Source of the DNA: JBKECP01 sp047974765
Lineage (GTDB): Bacteria; Pseudomonadota; Gammaproteobacteria; Pseudomonadales; Halieaceae
Length of the DNA stretch: 64,000 bases
Direction: 5' to 3'
Assembly (NCBI GenBank): GCA_047974765.1
Contig: JBKECP010000031.1
Coordinates: forward strand, 1-64,000
Below the pieces are notes generated by a model. It was not told the DNA's origin. It saw only the letters and a list, made by a program, of their open reading frames with translations, and searched no databases. The translations under genes were made by a program, and so were the position numbers. Shown in pieces: positions 46,124 through 54,961 of the stretch. The first letter of the stretch is position 1, and each line of letters opens with the position of its first letter.

Positions 46124-46987
46124 TCACTCACCGGCCTGCAATACGGTTTCCAACTGATAGGTTTCCGACGGGCCATAAATCCGGCCAGAAATAGTCAGAG
46201 GATAGATCAGTGGTCCGCCATCCGCATTGCCGTTGATAGCCATATAACGTGTTTGTCCCGCGAGAATCGGTGAAGTAGCCAACGACAACGGCCGGTTTTT
46301 CCCCGAAGGTTCGGTACCGATCAAATCGGCATCGAGACGACCATGAGCCAGTCCATTATTACTGACTTTCAATGTCGGCACCTGTCGGCCGTTAAGCTCA
46401 CGCAATTGCACACCCTCCAGCACAAGTTTTGGCTGTGCGCCGCCAATGGCAACATAAACAATCACGCCCAACCGCCCCGTTACCGGCAGGCTGATACCCG
46501 TCTGATCGAACTCCGCCGTATGGGTGCTTTCACTGCTGCCGATCATCAATGCAAAGCGGCATTCCTGCACCGCAGCATCGGCAGGCACATGCACCTCAAA
46601 CCGAAAGGGTCGGGGGCGTCCCGGATCAGGAACAACCTCAATTTCGTGACTTTCCAGACGCACCCAAGGGCGACAGCTGGCAGGCATCAAGACCTCCGAA
46701 AAACCAAGCTTGCCATCCTCGGAGTAGGTCCAGTCTGCTGTGGCTACCTGAAACCGGGCCGGACGATTGCCCAGGTTATAAATTTTCAACGACCGCCGAA
46801 GTACCTCGCCGGGCTCGGCACTTACCTCAAACCGTGAGGGTGTGGCACCACCGGCAAAGCCACCACTTTGCGCATAGACATCCGGCACGGTGACAATCAA
46901 CAGCATGCTTAAAACAAAAAAAGCCCACAGAGTGGGTACTCTGGGGCTTACATTGAACGGCACTATCGTTTTCATATCCGCCATCAT
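46124..46987 (-). CDS. PapD-like periplasmic chaperone
   Basis: The 287-residue protein has a signal sequence ending VPDVYAQSG and an N-terminal immunoglobulin-like domain of the fimbrial-chaperone type. Its conserved stretch is VSAEPGEVLRRSLKIYNLGN, then FQVATADWTYSEDGKLGFSE. Two cysteines (SCRPWVRLE, ECRFALMIG) could form a disulfide. A second beta domain follows (LVLEGVQLRELNGRQVPTLK). Relatives cap secreted subunits in the periplasm. The start is uncertain between two adjacent ATGs at 46987/46984 and one at 46975. Flanked by secreted subunits, its clients are presumably those. Confidence 0.82.
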   Translation of the reverse strand: MMADMKTIVPFNVSPRVPTLWAFFVLSMLLIVTVPDVYAQSGGFAGGATPSRFEVSAEPGEVLRRSLKIYNLGNRPARFQVATADWTYSEDGKLGFSEVLMPASCRPWVRLESHEIEVVPDPGRPRPFRFEVHVPADAAVQECRFALMIGSSESTHTAEFDQTGISLPVTGRLGVIVYVAIGGAQPKLVLEGVQLRELNGRQVPTLKVSNNGLAHGRLDADLIGTEPSGKNRPLSLATSPILAGQTRYMAINGNADGGPLIYPLTISGRIYGPSETYQLETVLQAGE

Positions 46988-47045
46988 AACGAGGGCTCTG
47001 TATACGGGCAATGAAGCAGTCGTTACAAAGCCCGGTCAATCAACC

Positions 47046-47750
47046 TCAAGGCTGAGCAGCAACATAAGTAACACGGGCAGTATACTCACCCGCCTGTGGT
47101 GCCAGTGAAGAAGGTGTATAGCTATAGGTCCAGGTACCACCTTCATTGACAATGCCACTGGTCGCCGCCGTGTCGGCTGTTTGTGAACTCCCCCCTGCGA
47201 TATCGGGCTGAACAATATTGCCGGTTTCGCTCACAGTGAAGTCTGCAATCGGAATCGTTGCTGTGGAAGTGCCTGAGGCATCCAGTGCATCAGGCGTACC
47301 GGCACCGGTACCACCGGCCACTGTTGAAGTAATAGTGACATCGGAGCCGTTATTGCTGAATAAAAATACCGGCAGATTGGCCGTTGCTCCGGCCACACTG
47401 GAACCCGTTCCACCATTGGTAATTGCAGCGGTGGCAGCTGTAGTAAAGGGCGCAGGCAGGGTAAAGGGGCCCGCAGCACCAGAATACGTCTGATTATTAC
47501 CTGTTGTCGCACCGGCGGCATTGCCAACGGTCCAGGTGATTTGTGAGATGGTATCGCCAACCGGGCCAACACCGAATATCAACAGCTCAGGCACAATGAC
47601 ACGCAAATCCACATGCGTGGTGGCTTCGGTGGCAGTGCCAGCAGGCTGCACAGCAATATCGGCATCGGCCAATACCTGCCCGGTAGAAGCGGCAAATAAT
47701 GTTGTCACCGCCGTGGCCATCAATGTTTTACGTATCTGTGTCATGGTCAT
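47046..47750 (-). CDS. Major secreted beta-rich subunit
   Basis: The 234-residue protein starts MTMTQIRKTLMATAVTTLF with a signal peptide cleaved near VLADA. The mature protein is extremely rich in Ala, Thr, Gly and nearly lacks charged residues. It contains THVDLRVIVPELLIFGVG, NAAGATTGNNQTYSG and a C-terminal strand GEYTARVTYVAAQP. GGGAG eight bases upstream supports the start. It is first in the leftward operon, followed by the chaperone after 58 bp; composition and position suggest the abundant surface subunit (inference). Confidence 0.78.
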   Translation of the reverse strand: MTMTQIRKTLMATAVTTLFAASTGQVLADADIAVQPAGTATEATTHVDLRVIVPELLIFGVGPVGDTISQITWTVGNAAGATTGNNQTYSGAAGPFTLPAPFTTAATAAITNGGTGSSVAGATANLPVFLFSNNGSDVTITSTVAGGTGAGTPDALDASGTSTATIPIADFTVSETGNIVQPDIAGGSSQTADTAATSGIVNEGGTWTYSYTPSSLAPQAGEYTARVTYVAAQP

Positions 47751-48130
47751 ATCCGAGTCTCCCGTAGAGCAGCGAAAGTGATTCAATCTTTCACCATAAT
47801 GATTACCGCCGTTGCTATCGTTATCCCGTCACCATCATCATGATAGTTACCGCTGACTATAGCATCAGCCTGTTTTCTAACGGCAAAGCTATAGCACCTT
47901 AAAAATCAAGTAAATCGGTAATTGTAATAAGTGAGGATACCTTTAGCTTCTATTAGCTATTTTATGAAAGGCCTCACAAATCCAGAGACTTCCTGAAAGT
48001 GTTTACTTACAAATAAACACATTATCGTCTAATGAGAGGTAGTATGGCCGGAGCCGGGGCATTGCCAGCAATGCCCGCTGGCCATCAAAACTGCAATACT
48101 GCAACAGCACAAGGGACTGGGTGACAGGTC
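47751..48130. promoter_or_regulatory. Divergent control region of the chaperone/barrel locus
   Basis: A 380-bp AT-rich region separates the leftward subunit-chaperone operon from the rightward outer-membrane gene and must hold both promoters. I could not assign exact -35/-10 boxes. Short palindromes such as ATCATGAT occur but nothing striking; no open frame was supported. Confidence 0.5.
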
Positions 48131-50302
48131 GTGAAGCGGAGGTTTTCCTACAAGCCATTCAGACGCCGGGCAGCGACAGCCGCTGTACTGGTTTACGGCC
48201 TGTCCGGCTTGCACGCCGATGCAAATGAAACTCCTGTCAATCTGGCGGCCAGTACGATCACCCCCATACCCGCCACGTCCATTACACGCCTGTCTCCCGA
48301 TAACGCAATGCCAGTCAGCAATGCTGGCGGTGGAAGTACACAACAGCAGGCCCCCGTTTATGTGGACAAGCTGATTGAGAGCCCAGCCCCAGACAACACC
48401 AGCAGCCAGTACTGGACCGACCCACCAGCCAGTTCTACCAGCACGATATTCCAGTCTATTCGAGCCGCATCCTACTACCGCAACAACAGCGATACCGGCG
48501 ACAGTCTCGATAGCGGACTGGAATATGTCGCTATTGCAGGTACAAATAATTTTGGCGAACTGCAATTGAAGCTGGTGGCGCTGAATGAAGACGATGGGCA
48601 ACTTTACTATCGAAACGGAGCGGGAAAAAACGACAACCATAACGTCCGTCAGACAGGTCTGCGGCGCTACACTCTGCAACAAACAGGGCTACCACTGACG
48701 GAAAATCTCAGCATGGACAATATACTGGGCACCCATCGCCAGTCCCGCAACACGATTTTTTCCCGGCGCATCAGCCTTATCAATCAGCGTTTTGGCGCTT
48801 CCGAACCGGATATAGAGGGTTTGACCACACGTTTATACAGCACGCAAAACGGGCTTTCATTATCGAGTGGACGGCTGGGCGAAAGCTATGGTTCAGTTAT
48901 GCCGGGCTTCATCAAAAAAAAGGGCCGTATCAACCGGGCTCAGGCTCACCGCCTCAATGAGCGCTACAGTCTGAGTCTGGATGTCTGGAAAAGCAGTGAC
49001 AACCCGGATAAAAATAACAACCGCAGTGGTACCCGACTCAACTGGCAGGCTGCCTGGGACAATGAGCTGGAAAGTGTACTCACCCTGGCCACTTCTGATA
49101 ACAGTGTTGCCACCCTGATTGGCGCTTCTCAGAAACGCCCTTCAGGCTTTTCCCATGATGGCGGCCTGTACTATTTTGAACCCAGGTTTATCTGGATCGA
49201 TACACAGATAGGCAACGACTACGCTGGCGCCTACTATCGCTTTCAACACCGCTACCGCACACTCTACTATAGCGCAGCCTTTGAATACCGCAGAGACGGC
49301 ATGGAGGACAATATTCTGCCTGAGCGGGATACATTTTATGCCAATTTCAACAGCAATTACCGCCTCAACCATCGTGACCAGATCAGTCTGGCCTACAGTT
49401 TGCGCGATATCGACGCACGCGAAAGCAACGCCCCTGACAACGCATCCTACAGTGAACACGCACTGTGGAGCAGCTATTCACGACAACATACGCGCAGCGT
49501 CCGCAGCAGCGTTGGCGCCAACCTGCGCACGCGTAAAGGCAGTAACTATCAGCGATTGAGCTACGATATCCATTACGACCTCAACGAGGGCGACACACTG
49601 CAATTGGGCCTGGAATACAATCGGGATCACAACGAAGGTGGCAACAGTAACAGCTATTTTGCTGACGCCAGCTGGCACACCGTCTTTACCGGCTGGGGCT
49701 CTCTCGCTCTGGGCAGCAGCTACGGCTTTAATGACAACCGCAACAGCCAGAACAACAACTGGAGCGCCTACCTGAGCTATGAGCTGGCCATTGGCAGCCG
49801 CTGGTCATTCTCTGCGCAGGCAGATTACAACCGTACAGACTACGATCTGGACAGCCAGTACAACCTCGCTGATGAACTCTTCAGTGACAATCCATTCTTT
49901 GAAGACAGGCATTTCAACAACCGACAGTTTTCACTGCGCCTTAATCTGGGTTACGCCTTTGGTGGCGGCCAGGGCTCAGGCATACTCGCCGCCACGGGTC
50001 GCAGCCGGGGAGCCGGGACTATTCGCGGCCGCCTGTTTCTGGATGCCAATAATGACGGTCTTGCCCAGGACAACGAAAAAGGGCTGGCCGGTATTACGGT
50101 CTATCTTGACAGTATCTACCCGGTCACCACCGATGCCCGCGGTGAATTCAGCTACCCCTCTGTCGGCCCGGGAGAACACTATATCTTTGTTGACGAGACA
50201 CGGCTGCCACTGCCCTGGGGTCTGCGGGGATCCGAATACACGCCACTGCGTGTCAGTCTGCGCAGTACATCACAGGTTGATATCCCTGTTTCTCGTCTGT
50301 GA
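48131..50302 (+). CDS. Outer-membrane beta-barrel protein with C-terminal SdrB/transthyretin-like domain
   Basis: The 723-residue protein has an atypical signal region (RRRAATAAVLVYGLSGLHADA). A long central part alternates polar and aromatic residues in the manner of outer-membrane strands (YYRFQHRYRTLYYSAAFEYR, WSAYLSYELAIGSRWSFSAQ). The C-terminal domain, from about 635, has GRLFLDANNDGLAQDNEKGL, AGITVYLDS and TDARGEFSYPSVGPGEHYIF, typical of SdrD-B or carboxypeptidase-regulatory-like beta sandwiches. GTG start; an in-frame stop lies four codons upstream. Being divergent from a PapD-type chaperone and subunits, it may act as usher or assembly platform; I see no clear classical usher signature. 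Confidence 0.75.
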   Translation: MKRRFSYKPFRRRAATAAVLVYGLSGLHADANETPVNLAASTITPIPATSITRLSPDNAMPVSNAGGGSTQQQAPVYVDKLIESPAPDNTSSQYWTDPPASSTSTIFQSIRAASYYRNNSDTGDSLDSGLEYVAIAGTNNFGELQLKLVALNEDDGQLYYRNGAGKNDNHNVRQTGLRRYTLQQTGLPLTENLSMDNILGTHRQSRNTIFSRRISLINQRFGASEPDIEGLTTRLYSTQNGLSLSSGRLGESYGSVMPGFIKKKGRINRAQAHRLNERYSLSLDVWKSSDNPDKNNNRSGTRLNWQAAWDNELESVLTLATSDNSVATLIGASQKRPSGFSHDGGLYYFEPRFIWIDTQIGNDYAGAYYRFQHRYRTLYYSAAFEYRRDGMEDNILPERDTFYANFNSNYRLNHRDQISLAYSLRDIDARESNAPDNASYSEHALWSSYSRQHTRSVRSSVGANLRTRKGSNYQRLSYDIHYDLNEGDTLQLGLEYNRDHNEGGNSNSYFADASWHTVFTGWGSLALGSSYGFNDNRNSQNNNWSAYLSYELAIGSRWSFSAQADYNRTDYDLDSQYNLADELFSDNPFFEDRHFNNRQFSLRLNLGYAFGGGQGSGILAATGRSRGAGTIRGRLFLDANNDGLAQDNEKGLAGITVYLDSIYPVTTDARGEFSYPSVGPGEHYIFVDETRLPLPWGLRGSEYTPLRVSLRSTSQVDIPVSRL

Positions 50303-50414
50303 GTACCAAAGGGGCAGAGAAACCACATCGACTCGATAATCTGCACTGACACCGAAGCCCATTTCATATAGGATAGGCGCCCAGTTCTTCAGCGCCCTTT
50401 ATCAAGACATTGTA

Positions 50415-52406
50415 ATGCTCAATCAGGATTCGCTCGCCCAACTCAAGGGTCTCAAGTCACAAATGGAGGCCGAGAAAGAATATGCCGAGGCTGTTGTTAA
50501 AGGCACCCAGGCCCGCTATGGCTTCGCTATTCTGGATGATGGCAGGGAAATCTTTATCCCGCCCGATGAAATGCTAAAGGCCTTTGCCGGTGACAGGGTA
50601 AGAGTGTGTATACGCCCGGCCAGCGACAATAAAACCATTGCTGATATAGAAAAGCTCATTGACAGCCCACTGATGGAATTCACCGGAATCTGTGTGCGCA
50701 AGGGCAAAGCCATTTTTGTTCAACCCGACCTGCCACACCTCAAACGCTGGCTATTTATTCCACCCCATGCGCGCAATGGTGTCAAAGAGGGCGACTATAT
50801 CCGCTGCGCCATCCTGCGCCACCCGATTCGGGACGGTAAGCCACAGGCAAAAGTGCTGCGCGTACTGGGTAACGACAACAGTCCAGGCATTGAAAACCTC
50901 TACTGCATGGTGAAATACAACCTGCTCACAGAATGGGGGACAGTGGCGCGCAAAGAAGTTGAGGCCAGCCTGCAGGATAAACAGATACTTGAAGCTGCCG
51001 GTCGCAGTGACCTGAAAAGCCTGGAGTTTATTTCTATCGACGCGGCCAAAACACAGGATATTGATGACGCGCTGTACGCTGAGGTTGCCAATGACGGCTG
51101 GACCTTATATGTGGCTATTGCCGACCCGACAGCTTATATCAAACCCGACTCACAGCTGCTCAAGGAAGTTGCCGATCGCGGCACATCCATTTATTTTCAC
51201 GGCGATATTCTGCCAATGCTGCCAGAAACACTGTCCCAGGACACCTGTGCCCTGTCTGAAAATGCCGACAGGCCTGCACTGGTGTGCAAAATTCCGGTCA
51301 GCGACAGTGGTGAGGTGGGCCAGGCCGAATTTATCGAAGCCACAATCCGCTCACGCGCAAAACTATCCTACTACGCAGTTGATCGTTATCTGAGTGGTCA
51401 GGCCGATGAATTAATGAGTCATGCCAGCCCTCTGGAAGCGCTTTATCAGGTTTATCGCGCACTGAGGACCCGACGTGAAACCACTGAACTGGTTATGGAA
51501 GATCGCCGCGAATACCGTTGGATTCTTGGTGACGACAAACAAATCGACCATATCGAGCCTTACGAAAAGTTGCTCTCACAAAAATTGGTGGAAGAGTGCA
51601 TGATCGCCACCAACCGCTGTGCCGCCAGCTTCCTGGCCACCCATCAGGCCAACGGTCCCTATGTTATTCATCCGGGTTTTCGCGGTGACCGCTTGGAAGA
51701 AACCCGGAAGTTCATTGAAATGCACGCACCGGAAGCGGCCCAGTTCGACCCGGCCACCCGCTCCGGCTATCGCAATATCATGCGCGCTCTGGGCGCCAGC
51801 GCCAGCGACCTGCCCCTGCGCGGCATGGTCAACCGCCTGCTGACCCGGGCCGAGTTGAGCGCCAGCCCCGGCGTACACATGGGTATGGCGCTGGACTGCT
51901 ACACCAACTGCACCTCGCCCCTGCGCAAATACACCGATTTTCTGGTTCACCTGCAAATCAAAGCTATTTTGCACGGCGCTACCGCCGAACTGACCGAACA
52001 GACAGCACTGGACCAACTGCGAGAGCAGATCCTCAACGCCCGCAGCGCTACGATGGAAGCCGAGCGCTGGCTGGCCTGGCGTTACCTGGCTCGCCAACAC
52101 AAAGAAAACCCACAGTGCCAGTACAGTGGCAGTATTGTGCATATCAACAGCAGCGGCTTTACAGTTCGCCTGGCAGACAATGGCCTGGAGGGCTTCGTTG
52201 ACCTGCGCAAAGATCCGGAAAAGTTCAGCTACGACAAATGGACAGCCAGCCTGACCAGTACCACCCGACGTTTTCAGCTGGAACAGGATGTTGAGATCAA
52301 CTTCTGTGGCGTAGAGCGGGAAAACCAGTTTCTGGCCCTGTTCGAGGTGATTAAAGACTGCGGTCTTAAGCATGTCAAAACCACATATTCTGTAAAAAAT
52401 ATGTAA
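50415..52406 (+). CDS. rnb: Exoribonuclease II
   Basis: The 663-residue enzyme has N-terminal cold-shock domains (RYGFAILDDGREIFIPPDEM), the RNB catalytic domain (SIDAAKTQDIDDALYAEVAN with the metal aspartates; YTNCTSPLRKYTDFLVHLQ) and a C-terminal S1 domain (GSIVHINSSGFTVRLADNGLEGFVDLR). It degrades unstructured RNA 3'-5'. Size fits RNase II rather than RNase R (about 800). Monocistronic by appearance, 112 bp after the barrel gene. Confidence 0.94.
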   Translation: MLNQDSLAQLKGLKSQMEAEKEYAEAVVKGTQARYGFAILDDGREIFIPPDEMLKAFAGDRVRVCIRPASDNKTIADIEKLIDSPLMEFTGICVRKGKAIFVQPDLPHLKRWLFIPPHARNGVKEGDYIRCAILRHPIRDGKPQAKVLRVLGNDNSPGIENLYCMVKYNLLTEWGTVARKEVEASLQDKQILEAAGRSDLKSLEFISIDAAKTQDIDDALYAEVANDGWTLYVAIADPTAYIKPDSQLLKEVADRGTSIYFHGDILPMLPETLSQDTCALSENADRPALVCKIPVSDSGEVGQAEFIEATIRSRAKLSYYAVDRYLSGQADELMSHASPLEALYQVYRALRTRRETTELVMEDRREYRWILGDDKQIDHIEPYEKLLSQKLVEECMIATNRCAASFLATHQANGPYVIHPGFRGDRLEETRKFIEMHAPEAAQFDPATRSGYRNIMRALGASASDLPLRGMVNRLLTRAELSASPGVHMGMALDCYTNCTSPLRKYTDFLVHLQIKAILHGATAELTEQTALDQLREQILNARSATMEAERWLAWRYLARQHKENPQCQYSGSIVHINSSGFTVRLADNGLEGFVDLRKDPEKFSYDKWTASLTSTTRRFQLEQDVEINFCGVERENQFLALFEVIKDCGLKHVKTTYSVKNM

Positions 52407-52489
52407 CAACCATGCAATAACTATCTAATAGCTACTGTACGTGTTAGCACTCTGGCATACTTTGTCACCCCCCAAGGTAGGAGACAGAT

Positions 52490-53215
52490 ATGTTCCCTTT
52501 GAATATAACTTTCATCCGGCACACAGCCTGTGCAGGTGCAGTACTTGCCCTAATGACTAGCACGACAGCCTGGTCTGAAAGCCAGACCAGCAATTTCAGT
52601 GTTTCCTGTATACAGAATAACGTCAATGGCGGCACGCCCTTCGATGTTGGCGTTACCAGTGTGGTATCCGTTGCCGATCATCTGGAGGTCGGCATGTCGG
52701 CGGAGGTCGACGTGAGCCTGGTACTGACCATGCCTACAGTTGTTGCCGATACTATCACCGGCTACGGCTTCGACACGCTGGAGGGCGACATCGTCGCTAT
52801 CGGTACACTGACCGATCCATCGGGAGCGAACACTACGCTGACCAGTACATCAGTTCCACTGCCATTAACCAGTGTTCCCTATCCACCTGCACCTTTTGAA
52901 GTAAGCACAACCGGCGAATGGCCATCCTATCACCTGACGGAGGCAGGCCAGTATACGATTTCAGTCGATGGTACTTTTGTCACCGTCAGCAATGTCACAG
53001 TAACAGACTCAGTGAATGGTGGAAGCACCACACTTGACGACTTCAACTGTGAAGCCACCAACCCAACCGTTGTACTGGAACATATTCTGGTGCAACCGGC
53101 AGGCTACTATGAGCAGCAGACCAGGAATATACCGACGCTGCCCGGCTCTTTATTGCTTTTGCTCAGCGCAGCTATTGCCACTGCGGGCCTGATCAGGGCA
53201 AAAACCAGCCGCTGA
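52490..53215 (+). CDS. Secreted IPTL-CTERM protein, copy 1 (DUF6801-like)
   Basis: The 241-residue protein has a signal peptide ending TTAWSES, a beta-rich region beginning NFSVSCIQNNVNGGTPFDVG, and then VDVSLVLTMPTVVADTITGY and LDDFNCEATNPTVVLEHILV. Two cysteines may pair. It ends IPTLPGSLLLLLSAAIATAG plus LIRAKTSR: short motif, hydrophobic helix, basic tail, as in IPTL-CTERM substrates of exosortase-like enzymes. The mature region loosely resembles DUF6801. AGGAG six bases before ATG. A paralogous copy lies downstream. Function unknown; cell-surface location inferred. Confidence 0.82.
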   Translation: MFPLNITFIRHTACAGAVLALMTSTTAWSESQTSNFSVSCIQNNVNGGTPFDVGVTSVVSVADHLEVGMSAEVDVSLVLTMPTVVADTITGYGFDTLEGDIVAIGTLTDPSGANTTLTSTSVPLPLTSVPYPPAPFEVSTTGEWPSYHLTEAGQYTISVDGTFVTVSNVTVTDSVNGGSTTLDDFNCEATNPTVVLEHILVQPAGYYEQQTRNIPTLPGSLLLLLSAAIATAGLIRAKTSR

Positions 53216-53229
53216 TTCATCTATCTTCA

Positions 53230-53266
53230 GCCACTCCTGTCTGCAAAAATCTATTTCAGGAGTGGC
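53230..53266. terminator. 10-bp perfect stem-loop after CTERM copy 1
   Basis: GCCACTCCTG and CAGGAGTGGC are separated by 17 bases, 15 bases past the stop. The same structure follows copy 2, so it was part of the duplicated segment. It likely ends transcription from both directions; no U tract. Confidence 0.6.
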
Positions 53267-53275
53267 ACTGCCCGC

Positions 53276-53325
53276 TTAGAGCGCTTTGTGTACCCGGGCT
53301 ATCAGCTCAATCATTTCCTCACACT
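53276..53325 (-). pseudogene. 3' remnant of a second copy of the 98-residue acidic protein gene
   Basis: The minus-strand frame reads EEMIELIARVHKAL and stop, matching the C-terminus (EEMIELVTRVHKAL) of the small protein encoded after CTERM copy 2. Similarity ends about 50 bases in, marking a breakpoint of the tandem duplication or a later deletion. Confidence 0.8.
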
Positions 53326-53441
53326 GCCCCGTACATCCTTTCACCACTATCTGCCAGGCATCCTCCCTAACAAGACTGAGTAAAACGCACCTTCACCATT
53401 TGCCTCCTTGCTCCCTGCCTGTTACTGCCCGGGTGATTAAA

Positions 53442-53642
53442 CATGGACTCCGCAGTTGGATGTGCCCAATGGTGCTGTAATTGGTGTATCAGGCAAGGCG
53501 TGACAACGCAGCCGACATACCGAGTGCAGTGCCAGTGAGTGCGTAGCACGCTCACCTGCAAGGTGAATGCGACCAAAGACAAAAAGTCCAGTGGTTATGC
53601 GACTTTCAGCGACAAAATAAGCGCTCGACTACAGATTCCAGG
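53442..53642. repeat. 201-bp MITE-like dispersed repeat, copy B
   Basis: It begins TGGACTCCGCAGTTGGA and ends GCTCGACTACAGATTCCAGG, again imperfect inverted ends. Over its whole length it aligns by eye with the reverse complement of copy A at 4.5 kb (shared GGTGT-TCAGGCAA, CCGAGTGCAGT-CCAG and AAGCGCTCGACT blocks). Its frames carry stops, so it is non-coding here. It lies in the spacer between the duplicated CTERM genes. Confidence 0.75.
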
Positions 53643-53721
53643 TTTAAGCAGGCAAAGCCATGAATCTGACCCGCCAAAAATGAGCAACTACGATGTAATT
53701 GTTACGCCGTATTACACTTTG

Positions 53722-53785
53722 TTGACATTTTTTCACTCGCCACTCCTATATGCTAGTTAGTGCAAGCTAACTAGCATATAGGAGT
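53722..53785 (+). promoter_or_regulatory. Promoter with 19-bp perfect inverted repeat covering the ribosome site of CTERM copy 2
   Basis: A perfect -35 TTGACA is followed 19 bases on by TATATG. The TATATG lies in the left arm (53742-53760, ACTCCTATATGCTAGTTAG) of an exact inverted repeat whose right arm is 53767-53785, with loop TGCAAG. The right arm contains AGGAG, the Shine-Dalgarno of the downstream gene. It could be a repressor operator over the -10 box or, if transcription starts upstream, an RNA hairpin hiding the ribosome site. CTERM copy 1 has no such element. Confidence 0.75.
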
Positions 53786-53792
53786 AAATAGT

Positions 53793-54518
53793 ATGTCCCG
53801 CTTAAGCAGCGCCTCAGCTCGATACTGTGCATATACGATCGCAGTATTTGTTTCACTGACCAGTGCAACGGCCTGGTCTAAAAGCCAAACCAGCCATTTT
53901 AGTGTGTCCTGCACCGAGGACTATGTTAACGACGGGAAGCCCTTTGATGTTGGTGTTACCAGTAAGGTATCCATTCCCGACCAACTGGAAGCGGGAACAT
54001 CAACCGAGGTCGATGTCAGCCTGGTATTAACCTTGCCGGAAGCTGTTGCCCATACCATCATCGATAATGGCTACAACTTGCTGGAGGGTGATATTATTGC
54101 TATCGGCACTATCACCAAGCCATCGGGCGCAGCAGAGACACTGACCAGCTCTTCGCTTCCATTACCTTCAACTGGCGTGCCCAATCCACCAGCGCTTTTT
54201 GATGTCAGCACCATCGGTGAGTGGCCTCCTTATTTATTGGCGGAAGCCGGGGAATATACGATTTCAGTAGAGGGTACCTTCGTCACTGTCAGCAATGTCA
54301 CAGTAACAAACTCAGTGAATGGTGAAAGCACCACACTTGACGACTTCAACTGTGAAGCCACCAACCCAACCGTTGTACTGGAACATATTCTGGTGCAACC
54401 GGCAGGCTACTATGAGCAGCAGGCAAGAAATATACCAACGCTGCCCGGGTCTTTATTGCTTTTGCTCAGCGCAGCTATTGCCACTGCGGGCCTGATCAGG
54501 GCAAAAACCAGGCGCTGA
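53793..54518 (+). CDS. Secreted IPTL-CTERM protein, copy 2 (DUF6801-like)
   Basis: The 241-residue protein is a tandem paralogue of equal length. Its signal peptide ends TATAWSKS, with mature start HFSVSCTEDYVNDGKPFDVG; the C-terminal 75 residues are nearly identical to copy 1, ending IPTLPGSLLLLLSAAIATAG and LIRAKTRR. The first two thirds have diverged clearly, while the last roughly 230 bases plus terminator remain almost unchanged, suggesting gene conversion. Expression should differ from copy 1 because the upstream region is unrelated and holds a long palindrome. Function unknown. Confidence 0.82.
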   Translation: MSRLSSASARYCAYTIAVFVSLTSATAWSKSQTSHFSVSCTEDYVNDGKPFDVGVTSKVSIPDQLEAGTSTEVDVSLVLTLPEAVAHTIIDNGYNLLEGDIIAIGTITKPSGAAETLTSSSLPLPSTGVPNPPALFDVSTIGEWPPYLLAEAGEYTISVEGTFVTVSNVTVTNSVNGESTTLDDFNCEATNPTVVLEHILVQPAGYYEQQARNIPTLPGSLLLLLSAAIATAGLIRAKTRR

Positions 54519-54533
54519 TCCATCCATCTTCAG

Positions 54534-54568
54534 CCACTCCTGTCTGCAAAAGGCTATGTCAGGAGTGG
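54534..54568. terminator. 9-bp stem-loop between CTERM copy 2 and the convergent small gene
   Basis: CCACTCCTG and CAGGAGTGG with a 17-base loop, homologous to the hairpin after copy 1. Position between convergent genes suggests a bidirectional terminator. Confidence 0.55.
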
Positions 54569-54578
54569 TGCAGCCCGC

Positions 54579-54875
54579 TTAGAGCGCTTTGTGTACCCGT
54601 GTTACCAGCTCAATCATTTCCTCAACACTAAGCCCTCCGAGAAATTCGCCCATTTCCTCAATACTATTGCCCGATACACCCTGCTCAACCAGCTGCAATG
54701 CTTCGGTAACACGCCGTTCTTCATCGCCAAAATCACCGGTGCAGCCAAAAATCAAACGGGTGAATGCATCAACAATCAGCATTTCAACCGGTGCCAGCAT
54801 ACCCACGTTGCTGTCATCTTCCAGGCAGACATCCCCTGTATTTGGGCCATCCAGTGGCCACTCTCCCCCAATCAT
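54579..54875 (-). CDS. Small acidic protein of unknown function
   Basis: The 98-residue protein is strongly acidic with two cysteines (VCLEDD, FGCTGD). Its predicted helical C-terminus (MGEFLGGLSVEEMIELVTRV then HKAL) recurs as a decayed remnant after CTERM copy 1, so it was part of the duplicated unit and is a real gene. No signal peptide, membrane segment or recognised family; no clear ribosome site before the ATG. Convergent with the CTERM gene; a functional link is only positional. Confidence 0.6.
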   Translation of the reverse strand: MIGGEWPLDGPNTGDVCLEDDSNVGMLAPVEMLIVDAFTRLIFGCTGDFGDEERRVTEALQLVEQGVSGNSIEEMGEFLGGLSVEEMIELVTRVHKAL

Positions 54876-54961
54876 AAGATAGCTATCACTAAATAGTTAA
54901 TACTACCACCAGTATGCCGCAGAGTACGCTACAGACTCTGTATAAATTTTAGGCAAAAATT

